64,000 nucleotides of DNA from Aerococcaceae bacterium DSM 111021 (lineage in GTDB: Bacteria; Bacillota; Bacilli; Lactobacillales; Aerococcaceae): contig JACCEK010000002.1 in NCBI GenBank assembly GCA_020112395.1, forward strand, positions 655,791-719,790, read 5' to 3'. The number at the start of each line of letters is the position of its first letter. Position 1 is the stretch's first letter. Positions 1-11,595 of this stretch are shown piece after piece. Position numbers and translations under genes: made by a program. The notes under the pieces are model-generated. The model did not search any database. It had not been told where the DNA came from and saw only the letters and a list, made by a program, of their open reading frames with translations.

Positions 1-3
1 TAG

Positions 4-1926
<1,923 letters not shown>

Positions 1927-1971
1927 TATCTAGTATGTATCTAAGTCTCATAAACAGAAAGGAATAAAAAT

Positions 1972-4593
1972 ATGAGTGAAATTTTCGGAGATAATCACCG
2001 AGAAATTGAATCGATTAACCTTCCAGATGAAATGCGAACGTCATTCCTTGACTATGCCATGAGTGTTATTGTCTCACGTGCCTTACCAGATGTTCGTGAT
2101 GGGTTAAAGCCTGTACAACGTCGTATTTTATATGGGATGAATGAATTAGGTGTCACACCTGATAAAGCACATAAGAAATCTGCACGTATTGTAGGAGATG
2201 TAATGGGGAAATATCACCCCCATGGAGATTCAGCGATTTATGAAGCGATGGTTCGTATGGCGCAACCTTTCAGTTACCGCCAATTACTTGTTGATGGGCA
2301 CGGTAACTTCGGTTCTGTCGATGGTGACGGGGCAGCTGCCATGCGTTATACAGAAGCACGTATGTCTAAGATTGCTTTAGAAATGCTTCGAGATATTAAT
2401 AAAGATACGGTTGATTACCAAGATAACTATTCTCAAGAAGAGAAAGAACCAGTTGTTTTACCAGCTCGCTTCCCTAACCTATTGGTTAATGGAGCTTCTG
2501 GTATTGCTGTTGGGATGGCAACGAATATTCCGCCACATAATCTAGGTGAAGTGATTGATGCTGTTATTGCCCTAATGCATAATCCGGATATTACCGTTGA
2601 GGAAATTATGGATCATATTCCTGGTCCAGATTTTCCAACCGGCGGTATTGTAATGGGGAAATCAGGTATACGTAAAGCTTATAAAACCGGAAAAGGTAAA
2701 ATCATCATCCGCTCAAAAGTGGATATTGAACCGATTGGTAAAGACCGTGAACGTATTATCGTTTCAGAATTACCATATGGTGTAAATAAAGCTAATTTAG
2801 TAAAGCGAATCGCAGAACTAGCTCGTGATAAACGAATTGAAGGAATTACTTACGCTAACGATGAGTCTGCCCGTGAGGGTACACGTGTTGTTATTGAAGT
2901 GAGACGTGATGTATCTGCAAGTGTTGTATTAAATAATTTATTTAAATTCACACCAATGCAAGTTTCATTCGGATTTAACATGCTAGCAATTGATGGTGGT
3001 GTTCCAAAAGTACTAGGTATTAAAGATATTCTAGAAAAATACTTAGTGCATCAAGTTGAAGTAATTCGTCGAAGAACTGAATTTGAGAAACGTAAAGCTG
3101 AAAATCGTGATCATATCCTACAAGGATTACTTATCGCATTAGATCATATCGATGAAATTATTGCTATCATTCGCTCTTCACGTGATGGGGAAACGGCTAA
3201 AAAGCAATTAATCGAAAATTACGGCCTTACAGACGTTCAATCTCAGGCGATACTAGATATGCGTTTAGTACGTTTAACTGGCTTAGAACGTGAAAAAATT
3301 GAGAAAGAACATAATGATTTACTTGCATTGATTGCTCGACTAACAGAAATCTTAAATAGTAAAGAGCGTATGTTTGAAATTATTGAAGATGAATTAACTG
3401 ATGTTAAAACACGTTTTGGTGATGAACGCCGTACGGAATTACAAATTGGGGAATTAACGAGTATCGACGACGAAGATTTAATCGATGAAGAAGATGTTTT
3501 AATCGCTTTAACAGCAAATGGTTACGTTAAGCGTATGACTCAAGATGAATTCCAAGTTCAAAATCGTGGAGGACGTGGAGTGAAGGGAATGGGCTTAGGT
3601 GATGATGATGAAATTCAAACACTTGTCTCAGCTTCAACACACGATACATTATTATTCTTCACTAACCTTGGACGTGTATTCAGCCAGAAAGGCTATGATA
3701 TACCAGAATACGGTCGCCAAGCTAAAGGGTTACCTATCGTTAACTTAATTAGTTTAGGTACAGGTGAAGTTGTGAAGCAAATTATATCAGTGAATAAGAG
3801 TACAGAAGAATCAGGTAAGTCTGATAATTTCTTATTCTTTGTTACACGAAGTGGAACAGCGAAACGTACTGAAGCGTCTGATTACTATAATATTCGTCAA
3901 AATGGTTTAATTGCGATTAACCTAAAAGAAGGCGATGAATTAGTAAATGTTATGGAAACGACTGGTGAACACAACATTATTATCGGTACACACAATGGTA
4001 ATGCGATGACATTCAACGAGGATGACGTTCGTGTAATGGGCCGTACAGCAACAGGTGTGCGTGGTATTAAACTACGTGAAGGTGACTTTGTTGTTGGTTC
4101 TGATGTGTTAACAGATGAACATGAAGTATTAGTTGTAACTGAAAAAGGATACGGTAAACGTACACCGGCTTCAGAATATACACCTAAAAACCGTGGGGGC
4201 CTTGGAGTGAAGACATCGAATATCTCTGAAAAGAGTGGTAAATTATCAGGTATCGTTACTGTAACAGGTGACGAAGACTTAATGATTATGACCGACCAAG
4301 GTGTCATTATTCGATCACACGTGGCTAGTATCTCGAAAACATCTCGTGCAACGCTGGGTGTTCGTATGATTCGATTGGATGAGAATGCAGTTGTTAGTTC
4401 AATTGCAACGATTCCGGCCGCCGATGAGTCAGAAACAGAAACAGAAGAAATCCTAGAACATATTGATGATGTCAAAGTTGATAGAGAATCAGTGACGTCT
4501 GAAGATGTTGAATTAAATGAAGAATTATCAGAACGTATTTCAGAAGCAGTTGAGGAAGATGAAACTTTCGAAGCTGACGAAGATAACGAGTAA
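1972..4593 (+). CDS. gyrA: DNA gyrase subunit A
   Basis: DNA-cleaving subunit of gyrase. The 873-residue protein has the winged-helix and tower domains followed by six beta-propeller repeats and a long acidic Glu/Asp-rich tail of about 60 residues. The catalytic tyrosine is Y126 in AAMRYTEAR. The quinolone-resistance positions equivalent to E. coli Ser83 and Asp87 read S87 and E91, the ordinary Gram-positive state. The GyrA-box [11 protein letters not shown] begins the propeller. The ribosome binding site AGAAAGGA lies just upstream of the ATG. A strong terminator follows, ending the gyrBA unit. Confidence 0.98.
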   Translation: MSEIFGDNHREIESINLPDEMRTSFLDYAMSVIVSRALPDVRDGLKPVQRRILYGMNELGVTPDKAHKKSARIVGDVMGKYHPHGDSAIYEAMVRMAQPFSYRQLLVDGHGNFGSVDGDGAAAMRYTEARMSKIALEMLRDINKDTVDYQDNYSQEEKEPVVLPARFPNLLVNGASGIAVGMATNIPPHNLGEVIDAVIALMHNPDITVEEIMDHIPGPDFPTGGIVMGKSGIRKAYKTGKGKIIIRSKVDIEPIGKDRERIIVSELPYGVNKANLVKRIAELARDKRIEGITYANDESAREGTRVVIEVRRDVSASVVLNNLFKFTPMQVSFGFNMLAIDGGVPKVLGIKDILEKYLVHQVEVIRRRTEFEKRKAENRDHILQGLLIALDHIDEIIAIIRSSRDGETAKKQLIENYGLTDVQSQAILDMRLVRLTGLEREKIEKEHNDLLALIARLTEILNSKERMFEIIEDELTDVKTRFGDERRTELQIGELTSIDDEDLIDEEDVLIALTANGYVKRMTQDEFQVQNRGGRGVKGMGLGDDDEIQTLVSASTHDTLLFFTNLGRVFSQKGYDIPEYGRQAKGLPIVNLISLGTGEVVKQIISVNKSTEESGKSDNFLFFVTRSGTAKRTEASDYYNIRQNGLIAINLKEGDELVNVMETTGEHNIIIGTHNGNAMTFNEDDVRVMGRTATGVRGIKLREGDFVVGSDVLTDEHEVLVVTEKGYGKRTPASEYTPKNRGGLGVKTSNISEKSGKLSGIVTVTGDEDLMIMTDQGVIIRSHVASISKTSRATLGVRMIRLDENAVVSSIATIPAADESETETEEILEHIDDVKVDRESVTSEDVELNEELSERISEAVEEDETFEADEDNE

Positions 4594-4605
4594 TAAATTA
4601 CTAAA

Positions 4606-4651
4606 AAGCGACCAGAGTTCATTTAAAATGACTCTAGTCGCTTTTTTTTTT
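4606..4651 (+). terminator. gyrA rho-independent terminator
   Basis: A 13-base stem (4606-4618 with 4631-4643, one mismatch) is followed by a run of ten T. Confidence 0.9.
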
Positions 4652-4842
4652 GCGTATTTATAAAAAATAGAATTAATGGATGGAGAAAGGCAAGTGAAGA
4701 CCTGTAAGGCCTTGTATCAGGACGACAGGGCACGCTTTAAACCATAGGAAAGAACAACGACGTACGGTTTAAGTAGTGGTTTAAGCATATTATTAATTTC
4801 TTAACGAATAAAAAACTATTAACATGATACATTTGAAAGAAA
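4652..4842. other. Intergenic stretch with no gene seen
   Basis: About 190 bases between the gyrA and serA terminators. Several short imperfect repeats of TTTAAACC/GGTTTAA occur at 4735-4790. No open frame with a ribosome binding site is visible. It may be decayed coding DNA, but nothing is recognisable. Confidence 0.4.
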
Positions 4843-4887
4843 AATCACCCTCATCAACTCATGTAATAAGTGTTGATAATGGTGATT
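4843..4887 (-). terminator. serA terminator
   Basis: On the minus strand, a long stem (arms 4869-4887 and 4843-4860, with a small mismatch) is followed by a T-rich run reading toward 4835. Confidence 0.8.
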
Positions 4888-4894
4888 CATGTAA

Positions 4895-6088
4895 TTAATT
4901 ATTTGAAGGTTTTAAGTGTCGAACACGTACAACGCCTTCGATATTTTCAAGTGCAACTTTATCTTCAGCTTCTATATCATCATCTAAATCAATCATAGTA
5001 CAAGCCCAACCATCGCGAGGCTTATTCGTTAAACGATTAATATTCAAATTATGTTGAGATAGAACATTTGTAATTTGACCGATCATATTAGGGATATTAC
5101 GATGTAAAATCGTAATACGACAGACAGTCTGGATTGGTCCAAAATTGATTGTGGGGAAATTCACAGAGTGATGAATATTACCATTTTTTAAATAATCCAT
5201 GACTTGATCAACGACCATATTTGCGGCATTAGCCTCACTTTCAGGTGTTGATGCACCAAGGTGAGGGATATTGATTGTATTTTTCATACTTAATGTTTTT
5301 TCATCTGGGAAATCGACCACATATTTACCAATACTCCCGTTGTTAATCGCATCTTCTAAAGCATTAAGGTCTACTAATCCGCCACGTGCACAGTTAATAA
5401 TAATTTGACCTTTTTTTGATTCAGCTAATAATTCGGCATTAAGATAATTTTTTGTACTTTCATTATATGGGATATGTAATGTGATATAATCACTATTTTG
5501 CATTATATAATGTATATCGTATTGCGTCTTTGTTGATGGGTTCAAGCCAAGTGCGTGCTGGACAGATAAGTATGGATCGTAACCAAATACTTCCATTCCT
5601 AAATCTAGGCACATATTGGCAACAAGGACGCCAATTGCACCTAAACCAATAATACCAATTTTCTTACCAGCTAATTCGGGACCAACAAATTGTTTTTTAC
5701 CCGCTTCTACTTTGGAGTTAATATTTGTTTCTCCAACAAGCGTTTGTGTCCAGTCTAATGCTGCTTCAATATTACGAGAAGACATAATTAAAGCCGATAA
5801 AACCAACTCTTTTACACCATTTGCATTTGCTCCAGGTGAATTTGCTACGACGATGCCTCGCTCTGTTAGCGCATCGATAGGTATATTATTTACACCAGAA
5901 CCAGCTCTACCAACAAATTTTAAGTCTTCTGGTAATTCCATATCATGCATATCTGCACTTCTTACGATAACAGCATCTGCCTCTGAATCACTGTGATTCA
6001 AAGTAAATTCGTGCGTTAATTTTCTTAGTGCATTGGCATCGATATTGTTTAATGTTTTGATTTTAAATCTTTTTTCAGTGTAGCTCAT
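4895..6088 (-). CDS. serA: D-3-phosphoglycerate dehydrogenase
   Basis: First enzyme of serine synthesis, oxidising 3-phosphoglycerate to 3-phosphohydroxypyruvate with NAD+. The 397-residue protein has the D-2-hydroxyacid dehydrogenase fold: a Rossmann motif (GIIGLGAIGVLVANM), the substrate/catalytic Arg in NCARGGLVD, and the catalytic His in HLGAST. A C-terminal ACT domain (about the last 80 residues) suggests feedback control by serine, as known for the family. The chosen ATG at 6088 has GAGG six bases upstream; an in-frame GTG at 6100 would overlap serC but has no spacing for a binding site. It lies directly downstream of serC as an operon. Confidence 0.95.
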   Translation of the reverse strand: MSYTEKRFKIKTLNNIDANALRKLTHEFTLNHSDSEADAVIVRSADMHDMELPEDLKFVGRAGSGVNNIPIDALTERGIVVANSPGANANGVKELVLSALIMSSRNIEAALDWTQTLVGETNINSKVEAGKKQFVGPELAGKKIGIIGLGAIGVLVANMCLDLGMEVFGYDPYLSVQHALGLNPSTKTQYDIHYIMQNSDYITLHIPYNESTKNYLNAELLAESKKGQIIINCARGGLVDLNALEDAINNGSIGKYVVDFPDEKTLSMKNTINIPHLGASTPESEANAANMVVDQVMDYLKNGNIHHSVNFPTINFGPIQTVCRITILHRNIPNMIGQITNVLSQHNLNINRLTNKPRDGWACTMIDLDDDIEAEDKVALENIEGVVRVRHLKPSNN

Positions 6089-6096
6089 TGTGCACC

Positions 6097-7185
6097 TCAC
6101 TTATATTTATTTTCGAAGTCTTTCATAAATTTAATTAACGCGTCAACACCTTCAATTGGCATTGCATTATAAATACTTGCACGCATTCCACCGACTGAAC
6201 GGTGTCCTTTTAAATTAATTAAATCACGTTCTTGAGATTCCTTTGCGAATACTTTATCTAACTCTTCTGAATGTGTTCTGAAAGTGACATTCATGATTGA
6301 ACGATCTTCTTTTCTAGCTGTTCCAGTGTAAAACTCACTTTGATCAATGTAGTCATATAATTTAGTCGCTTTTTCTTTATTGATTGCTTCTATTGCTTTC
6401 ACTCCACCTTGATCTAATAACCATTCATATACAAGGCCAGCAACATAGATAGCAAAGGTTGGAGGTGTATTGTACATAGAATCTTTATCAGATTGAGTAG
6501 CATAATTGAGCATCGTAGGTGTAGCAGCTTGTGCATTACCCATAAGATCTTTACGAATAATAACGACGGTTAACCCAGCAGGCCCCATGTTTTTTTGAGC
6601 TCCGGCATAAATTAATCCAAATTTACTTATATCATATTCTTCAGATAGAATATTTGAAGACATATCTGCGACTAAGGGAATGTCACCAAAATCTGGTAAA
6701 GAATCGGGTTTAAAACGTGTTCCAAAAATTGTATTATTTAAACATAGATGAACATAGTCAGCATCTGGGCGAACATGTATATCATCATTATTAGGAATAT
6801 AAGTAAAGTCATCTTCCTCAGTACTGACTGCGATGTTAATATCACCGTAATTCAAGGCTTCTTTATATGCTTTTTTAGCGAAACTACCTGTTAAGATATA
6901 ATCAGCTTTGCCAGATTTATTTAACAAATTCAGTGGAACACTCGAAAATTGAGTCGAAGCTCCTCCTTGTAAGAATAAAATTTCATAATTGTCAGGAATA
7001 TTCATTAATGTGCGTAATGAATGTTTAGCATTAGCATGAATTTCCATGTAGGATGGAGATCTATGACTCATCTCCATCACGGATAAGCCTTGCCCCTGGT
7101 AATTTGTAATGTTTCTACCCACATCTTCTAAAACTGAAACTGGAAGTGTCGATGGTCCTGCAGAGAAATTATAAATGCGATTCAT
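6097..7185 (-). CDS. serC: Phosphoserine aminotransferase
   Basis: PLP enzyme converting 3-phosphohydroxypyruvate and glutamate to O-phosphoserine. The 362 residues match the family length. Seen: the N-terminus YNFSAGPSTLPVSVLED, the phosphate-binding GGASTQFSSVPLNLL region, the PLP lysine in YAGAQKNMGPAGLT, and the C-terminal GHRSVGGMRASIYNAMP. The ATG has AAAAAGGAG upstream. With serA it covers two of the three serine-pathway steps; serB is not in this window. An extended -10 promoter lies 34 bases upstream. Confidence 0.97.
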   Translation of the reverse strand: MNRIYNFSAGPSTLPVSVLEDVGRNITNYQGQGLSVMEMSHRSPSYMEIHANAKHSLRTLMNIPDNYEILFLQGGASTQFSSVPLNLLNKSGKADYILTGSFAKKAYKEALNYGDINIAVSTEEDDFTYIPNNDDIHVRPDADYVHLCLNNTIFGTRFKPDSLPDFGDIPLVADMSSNILSEEYDISKFGLIYAGAQKNMGPAGLTVVIIRKDLMGNAQAATPTMLNYATQSDKDSMYNTPPTFAIYVAGLVYEWLLDQGGVKAIEAINKEKATKLYDYIDQSEFYTGTARKEDRSIMNVTFRTHSEELDKVFAKESQERDLINLKGHRSVGGMRASIYNAMPIEGVDALIKFMKDFENKYK

Positions 7186-7218
7186 TTCAAACGCTCCTTT
7201 TTAATAAATGATATGGTC

Positions 7219-7227
7219 ATTATATCA
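7219..7227 (-). promoter_or_regulatory. serC promoter (extended -10)
   Basis: On the minus strand TGA-TATAAT forms an extended -10 element; the -35 region is weak. It drives serC-serA away from the divergent rpsF operon. Confidence 0.6.
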
Positions 7228-7310
7228 GAAAAACAATGAAACTTACAGAATTATTAAAATAAGATGAAAAATGAAGATTATATCTCATTAAAAAAACTTT
7301 CGAAAAAACC

Positions 7311-7339
7311 TTGTGTTCTAACAATGTTAATTGTATAAT
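7311..7339 (+). promoter_or_regulatory. rpsF operon promoter
   Basis: -35 TTGTGT at 7311-7316 and -10 TATAAT at 7334-7339, with a 17-base spacer. Confidence 0.75.
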
Positions 7340-7349
7340 TCATAGATGT

Positions 7350-7393
7350 GAGTATTTAACGATACTCTCCTTGCTCTAATTTATTTTTAGAGC
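7350..7393 (+). promoter_or_regulatory. rpsF leader hairpins (possible S6:S18 autoregulatory element)
   Basis: Two hairpins lie between promoter and rpsF: GAGTAT/ATACTC (7350-7355 with 7362-7367) and GCTCTAA/TTAGAGC (7373-7379 with 7387-7393). Many bacteria have an S6:S18-binding leader here that represses rpsF-rpsR; assigning this one to that class is inference. Confidence 0.4.
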
Positions 7394-7421
7394 CATCAGA
7401 CCAAAAGGAGGTGCAAGCCAA

Positions 7422-7721
7422 ATGAGCCAAACAACAAAATACGAAATTTTATATATTATCCGTCCTGACTTAAACGAAGACGAGAAAAAAGAATTAGTAG
7501 AGCGTTTCGATGGTATCTTAACAACTAACGGAACTGAAATTGTTGAGTCAAAAGACTGGGCAAAACGTCGCTTAGCATATGAGATTAATGATTATAAAGA
7601 AGGAATTTATCATTTAATCACAGCTGAAGCTTCAGATGCTACAGGAATCAACGAATTCGACCGTCTAGCTTTAATCAACCGTGGAATCTTACGTCATATG
7701 ATTACTAAAGTAGATGCTTAA
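7422..7721 (+). CDS. rpsF: 30S ribosomal protein S6
   Basis: Small-subunit protein that binds 16S rRNA as a heterodimer with S18. The 99 residues fit the family; [23 protein letters not shown] is the usual first strand and helix, and [19 protein letters not shown] the central strand region. A perfect AAAGGAGGT lies upstream. It is the first gene of rpsF-ssb-rpsR, the normal bacterial order. Confidence 0.97.
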   Translation: MSQTTKYEILYIIRPDLNEDEKKELVERFDGILTTNGTEIVESKDWAKRRLAYEINDYKEGIYHLITAEASDATGINEFDRLALINRGILRHMITKVDA

Positions 7722-7723
7722 TT

Positions 7724-7739
7724 TGTTTCACGTGAAACA
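7724..7739. promoter_or_regulatory. parS centromere-like site 1
   Basis: The 16-base palindrome TGTTTCACGTGAAACA matches the Spo0J/ParB-binding parS consensus. It lies between rpsF and ssb, where origin-proximal parS sites are expected. Confidence 0.85.
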
Positions 7740-7759
7740 CTTTGAAGGAGGATGTAATT

Positions 7760-8317
7760 GTGAACACAGTTCAATTAGTGGGACGTTTGACACGAGAAGT
7801 TGACTTGAAGTTTACTTCGTCAGGTATTGCAGTAGGTACTTTTACAATTGCCGTTAATCGCAATTTTACTAATCAACAAGGTGAACGTGAAGCTGATTTT
7901 ATTAGTTGCGTAATCTGGCGTAAATCAGCTGAAAACTTTGCTAACTTTACACGTAAAGGATCTCAAGTTGGAGTCGAAGGTCGTCTTCAAACACGTAATT
8001 ACGAGAATCAACAAGGTCAACGTGTATATGTTACTGAAGTAGTTGTAGAGCAGTTCCATTTATTGGAGCCACGTTCAGTTACTGAACAAAGACCTGCTGA
8101 TACAAATACTGATAGCAACAATAGTAGTAGTTATGGTGGAGGACAAAGTTATAACAATAGTAATAACTCTCAAGGCCAAAATAACAACTACAGTAATAAT
8201 CAACCGTCTTATCAAAATAACAATTCAAATAACAATAGTGGAGGATTTGGTAATTCACCATTTAACATGGAAGATGGCACGCCAGTTGACATCTCTGAAG
8301 ATGATTTACCATTCTAA
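7760..8317 (+). CDS. ssb: Single-stranded DNA-binding protein
   Basis: Coats ssDNA in replication and repair. The N-terminal OB fold (about residues 1-105) carries [17 protein letters not shown] and the conserved [15 protein letters not shown]. It is followed by a low-complexity linker rich in Asn, Ser, Gln and Gly, and ends in the acidic DISEDDLPF tip that recruits partner proteins. The GTG at 7760 is chosen because AAGGAGG lies eight bases upstream; an earlier TTG at 7742 overlaps that site and parS. The protein is 185 residues, near the usual length. Confidence 0.96.
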   Translation: MNTVQLVGRLTREVDLKFTSSGIAVGTFTIAVNRNFTNQQGEREADFISCVIWRKSAENFANFTRKGSQVGVEGRLQTRNYENQQGQRVYVTEVVVEQFHLLEPRSVTEQRPADTNTDSNNSSSYGGGQSYNNSNNSQGQNNNYSNNQPSYQNNNSNNNSGGFGNSPFNMEDGTPVDISEDDLPF

Positions 8318-8357
8318 TCATTCAATATTCGTTTAAATATAAAGGAGGATAACACCT

Positions 8358-8591
8358 ATGGGACAACGTCGTGGTGGAAGACGCAGAAAAAAAGTATGTT
8401 TCTTCTGTGCAAATCATATTGATCACCCTGATTATAAAGACGTGGATTTAGTTAGCCGTTTCGTATCTGAAAAAGGTAAAATTTTACCTCGTCGAGTAAC
8501 AGGTACTTGTGCTAAACATCAACGTACTTTAACAGCAACTGTTAAACGTACTCGTATTATGGCACTAATTCCATTTACAATTAAAGACTAA
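8358..8591 (+). CDS. rpsR: 30S ribosomal protein S18
   Basis: S6 partner in the 30S platform; 77 residues. It has the basic N-terminus [11 protein letters not shown] and the core [24 protein letters not shown]. It retains the cysteines VCFFC of the zinc-type (C+) form, with further Cys/His residues at CANH and TCAKH. AAAGGAGG precedes the ATG. It is the last gene of the rpsF unit, followed by a terminator. Confidence 0.97.
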   Translation: MGQRRGGRRRKKVCFFCANHIDHPDYKDVDLVSRFVSEKGKILPRRVTGTCAKHQRTLTATVKRTRIMALIPFTIKD

Positions 8592-8604
8592 TTTATATTA
8601 GTTG

Positions 8605-8640
8605 AAAAGAGTAGAACCTTGTGTTCTACTCTTTTTTTTT
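8605..8640 (+). terminator. rpsR terminator
   Basis: A 13-base perfect stem (8605-8617 with 8623-8635), a five-base loop and a T run. Confidence 0.9.
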
Positions 8641-8754
8641 ATTTTGATGAGGTAATTAGTCTTAATGGAATCAATGTATTTAAGCAAATCTATGTGTTTG
8701 AGACGAAATTTGACTTTTATCCCCAGGATTTGAGTTATTATAAGATATACATAA

Positions 8755-8770
8755 TGTTTCACATGAAACA
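8755..8770. promoter_or_regulatory. parS-like site 2 (one mismatch)
   Basis: TGTTTCACATGAAACA differs from the parS palindrome at one central base. It lies upstream of gdpP, about 1 kb from the perfect site at 7724. Confidence 0.55.
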
Positions 8771-8874
8771 TTAAAGAAAGTATGTCTAAATATGGGTTGG
8801 GACTTTGAAAAATAGCATTCAAGGTCTAATTATGTTAAAATGCTTAGTATATAATTAATTGAATGAGGTGAAAT

Positions 8875-10878
8875 ATGTTTGATAAAGAAAGAATTAAAGC
8901 ATTCTTTGAACAATTTCATTCATTAGATATTAGTTGGCAAATTTATAGTTTAGTAATTTTATATACGATTATTATGCTTGCTGCGTTAATATTGCGTTGG
9001 GAAATTGGTTTAATGCTCTTCCTATTATTAATTGCAGTAGTCATATTTTTTGTGTTTAACTATGAAAACTTTATACGCAATCTAAGTACAATGGCAAGTC
9101 GCCTTTCTCAATCAGTACGAGGCGCACAAGAAGATGCCATGTATCGATCTCCTATAGGGATTCTACTTTATGGTGATGATGCTAATCATCGCATTAAGTG
9201 GGTTAATCCATCTATGCAACATATCTTTGGTGCTCAGGAGTTACTTGGCGAACCACTAATATCTATAAATAATGAGTTTAAAAAAATGGTATCTATTGAA
9301 TCAGATAAACACTGGCATACTGTCCCTTTTATAGACCGATATTATCGAGTATTGCATCAAGTAGATGTGAAAGCATTGTATATGATTGATGTAACAGATG
9401 AAGTGTTAATTCGAGAACAGAAAAAATTTGATCAAGTAGTTTTTGGTTATCTGTTTCTAGATGACTATAACGAGATAGTAGAAACACTCGATGATCAACA
9501 AGCTACCAATTTTGACTCTATTATTTTGAATGATATCAATGAATGGGCGGATTCTTATGGGATTTATACTAAAAGAATTAATTAAGAAAAGTTTATACTA
9601 CTTTTAAATCAATATGTTCTCGATAAACTTGAGAATGATAAATTTAAGTTTTTTGATGAGATGCGTGAACGTAATTCATTAAGAAATATGCCATTATCAA
9701 TTAGTATTGGGGTGTCTTACCCGGATTCTCCTAGTTACCGAATTGATGAGCTATCGGATCAAGCACAGCTTAACTTAGATTTAGCACTTGGACGCGGTGG
9801 AGACCAAATAGTTGTGAGATCACAAGCTGGCAAAGCAAGATTTTATGGTGGTAAGACAAACCCAACAGAGAAGCGTACAAACATAAAATCTAGGCTTGTA
9901 TTCCAAGCTTTACGTACGTCAATCCAACAAGCAGAACAGATACTTATATCAGGCCATAAGACCCCGGATATGGACTCTATGGGCTCGGCAATTGGTATAT
10001 ATAAGATTGTAAAATCATTTGGAATACCTGCGCGTATCATTATTAATGAAGATGAGTTTAATCAAGATATACGGCAATTATTAGCTTTAGATCAAGCACG
10101 ATTCTTGTGGGATGAAGATATCTTCATTAATAAAGAAGAAGTTGAAAAGTATATGACTGATGAAACATTAGTCATATTAGTCGACCATCATCGCCCATCA
10201 TTAAGTGAGGCAGAAGGTTTGATGAATGGACATGATGTTGTTATTATTGACCATCATCGTCGTGGTGAAGAGTTCCCAAATCAAACTGTATTAACCTATA
10301 TAGAACCTTACGCATCGTCAACTTCAGAATTGATTACGGAATTCTTTATTAATATGCGTAATACTAATGAAGCATTGAACAAGTTCGAGGCAACAGCCTT
10401 ACTCGCAGGGGTTATCGTTGATACGAATAACTTCTCATCACGAACTGGTTCTAGAACCTTTGATGTTGCTAGTTATTTGAAGTCACGTGGAGCTGACCGT
10501 GTTCAAATCCAACGACTTCTTAAAGAGGATCTATCAAACTTAATCGAACGTAATAAACTTATAGAACATACGAAATTTGTTAAAGAAGGCTACGCTGTAA
10601 TTATCGGGCCAGACGAAGAAATATTTGATAATATTACAGCCTCACAAACGGCTGATGTCTTGTTGGATGTTAAAGGCGTAGAAGCATCCTTTGTAATTTA
10701 CCGTAGAAGTGATTCTGTTGTAGGTATAAGCGCACGGAGTCTGGGTAATATTAATGTACAAACTATAATGGAACGATTAGATGGTGGAGGTCATTTATCT
10801 AATGCTGCTACGCAGATTAATGATAAAACGACAGAAGAAGTCTACGTTCAATTATCAGAAGAAATAAATAAGGAATAA
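8875..10878 (+). pseudogene. gdpP: Cyclic-di-AMP phosphodiesterase GdpP, interrupted by one in-frame stop
   Basis: GdpP hydrolyses c-di-AMP at the membrane. The frame runs for 668 codons, the family's usual length, but codon 237 (9583-9585) is TAA. Before it: two transmembrane helices (about 22-60), a PAS domain (about 80-150) and the start of a degenerate GGDEF domain. After it, in the same frame and fully conserved: the rest of GGDEF, then DHH/DHHA1 with DMDS (D365, D367), DHH (437-439) and a C-terminal GGGH. The stop sits where relatives have a serine in RISSERF, so TCA to TAA is a likely single change. Without suppression or re-initiation (an ATG at 9661 has only a weak binding site) the catalytic domain is lost from the membrane protein. 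A sequencing error is possible. Confidence 0.9.
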
Positions 10879-10890
10879 GGAGGACTTTAC

Positions 10891-11343
10891 ATGAAAGTAA
10901 TTTTATTAAAAGATGTGAAGAAACAAGGTAAAAAAGGCGAGGTTGTTGAAGTATCGGATGGTTATGGACGTAATTATTTAATTAAAAACAACTTAGCCAA
11001 AATGGCAGATGGTGCTGCTTTAAATCAATTACAGTCTAAAAAAGAAGCTGAAGCAAGAGTAGCTAAAGAAGAATTAACTGAATCAAAGCTAGTCAAAGAA
11101 GCAATTGAGAAAGAAGATACAGTTGTAACTATTTCAGCTAAGACCGGTGAAGATGGGCGTTTATTCGGAACGATTCCATCAAAACAAATTGCAGAAGAAC
11201 TTGAAAAACAATATGGAATTAAAGTAGATCGCCGTAAAATCCAATTAAGTGAAAACTTAAGTTCATTGGGTAGCTATAACGTCACAGTAAAATTACATAC
11301 AAAAGTTTCTGCTGACATTAAAGTACATGTGGTCGGCCAATAG
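10891..11343 (+). CDS. rplI: 50S ribosomal protein L9
   Basis: Large-subunit protein binding 23S rRNA near the L1 stalk; 150 residues. The N-terminal RNA-binding domain (MKVILLKDVKKQGKKGEVVEV, GYGRNYLI) joins through a long charged helix to the C-terminal domain (GRLFGTIPSKQIAEEL). AAGGAGG precedes the ATG. Only 12 bases separate it from gdpP, the usual operon partner. A strong terminator follows. Confidence 0.97.
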   Translation: MKVILLKDVKKQGKKGEVVEVSDGYGRNYLIKNNLAKMADGAALNQLQSKKEAEARVAKEELTESKLVKEAIEKEDTVVTISAKTGEDGRLFGTIPSKQIAEELEKQYGIKVDRRKIQLSENLSSLGSYNVTVKLHTKVSADIKVHVVGQ

Positions 11344-11370
11344 TTTCATATGAAACTATTTAAATAATAT

Positions 11371-11417
11371 AAAAGTGTATTCATTTGCTATCAATTCAAA
11401 TGAATACACTTTTTTTT
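11371..11417 (+). terminator. rplI terminator
   Basis: A perfect 17-base stem (11371-11387 with 11397-11413) flows into a T run. Confidence 0.92.
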
Positions 11418-11429
11418 GTCTAATAATGA

Positions 11430-11504
11430 ACATGTTGATAACTAAGTTATAACTTTATGGTAATAGGTGTTCGCAAAAAAAAGTTTTGCACATGTTGATA
11501 ACTA
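11430..11504. repeat. Two DnaA-box-like direct repeats upstream of dnaB
   Basis: The 15-mer ACATGTTGATAACTA occurs at 11430-11444 and again at 11490-11504, exactly 60 bases apart. Each holds TTATCAACA on the minus strand, one base from the DnaA box TTATCCACA. A role in DnaA binding is inference. Confidence 0.5.
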
Positions 11505-11539
11505 TGAAAAAGAGGAATAATTTGTTATGATTTATATAC

Positions 11540-11567
11540 TTGTAATTAAGAGTGAATCTAGTAAAAT
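11540..11567 (+). promoter_or_regulatory. Putative dnaB promoter
   Basis: -35 TTGTAA at 11540-11545 and -10 TAAAAT at 11562-11567, with a 16-base spacer. Confidence 0.45.
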
Positions 11568-11595
11568 GTAAAGGATGTAGAAAGAAGGTGAACCG

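Noticed and set aside
3897..4622. Long minus-strand open frame of 241 codons opposite gyrA
   Set aside because: It is the antisense shadow of gyrA, Ser/Thr-rich with no binding site or recognisable motif.
4690..4775. Possible third copy of the 32293/54839 repeat on the minus strand after gyrA
   Set aside because: Only CCGTACGTC and a few scattered bases agree with 32268-32310; too weak to claim.
7307..8627. Shared 14-mer AACCTTGTGTTCTA at the rpsF promoter and in the rpsR terminator
   Set aside because: In one place it is a -35 region, in the other a terminator arm; chance similarity is likely.
11342..11357. Palindrome AGTTTCATATGAAACT after rplI
   Set aside because: It resembles parS in shape but differs at four positions, including the central CACGTG, so it is not called a parS site.
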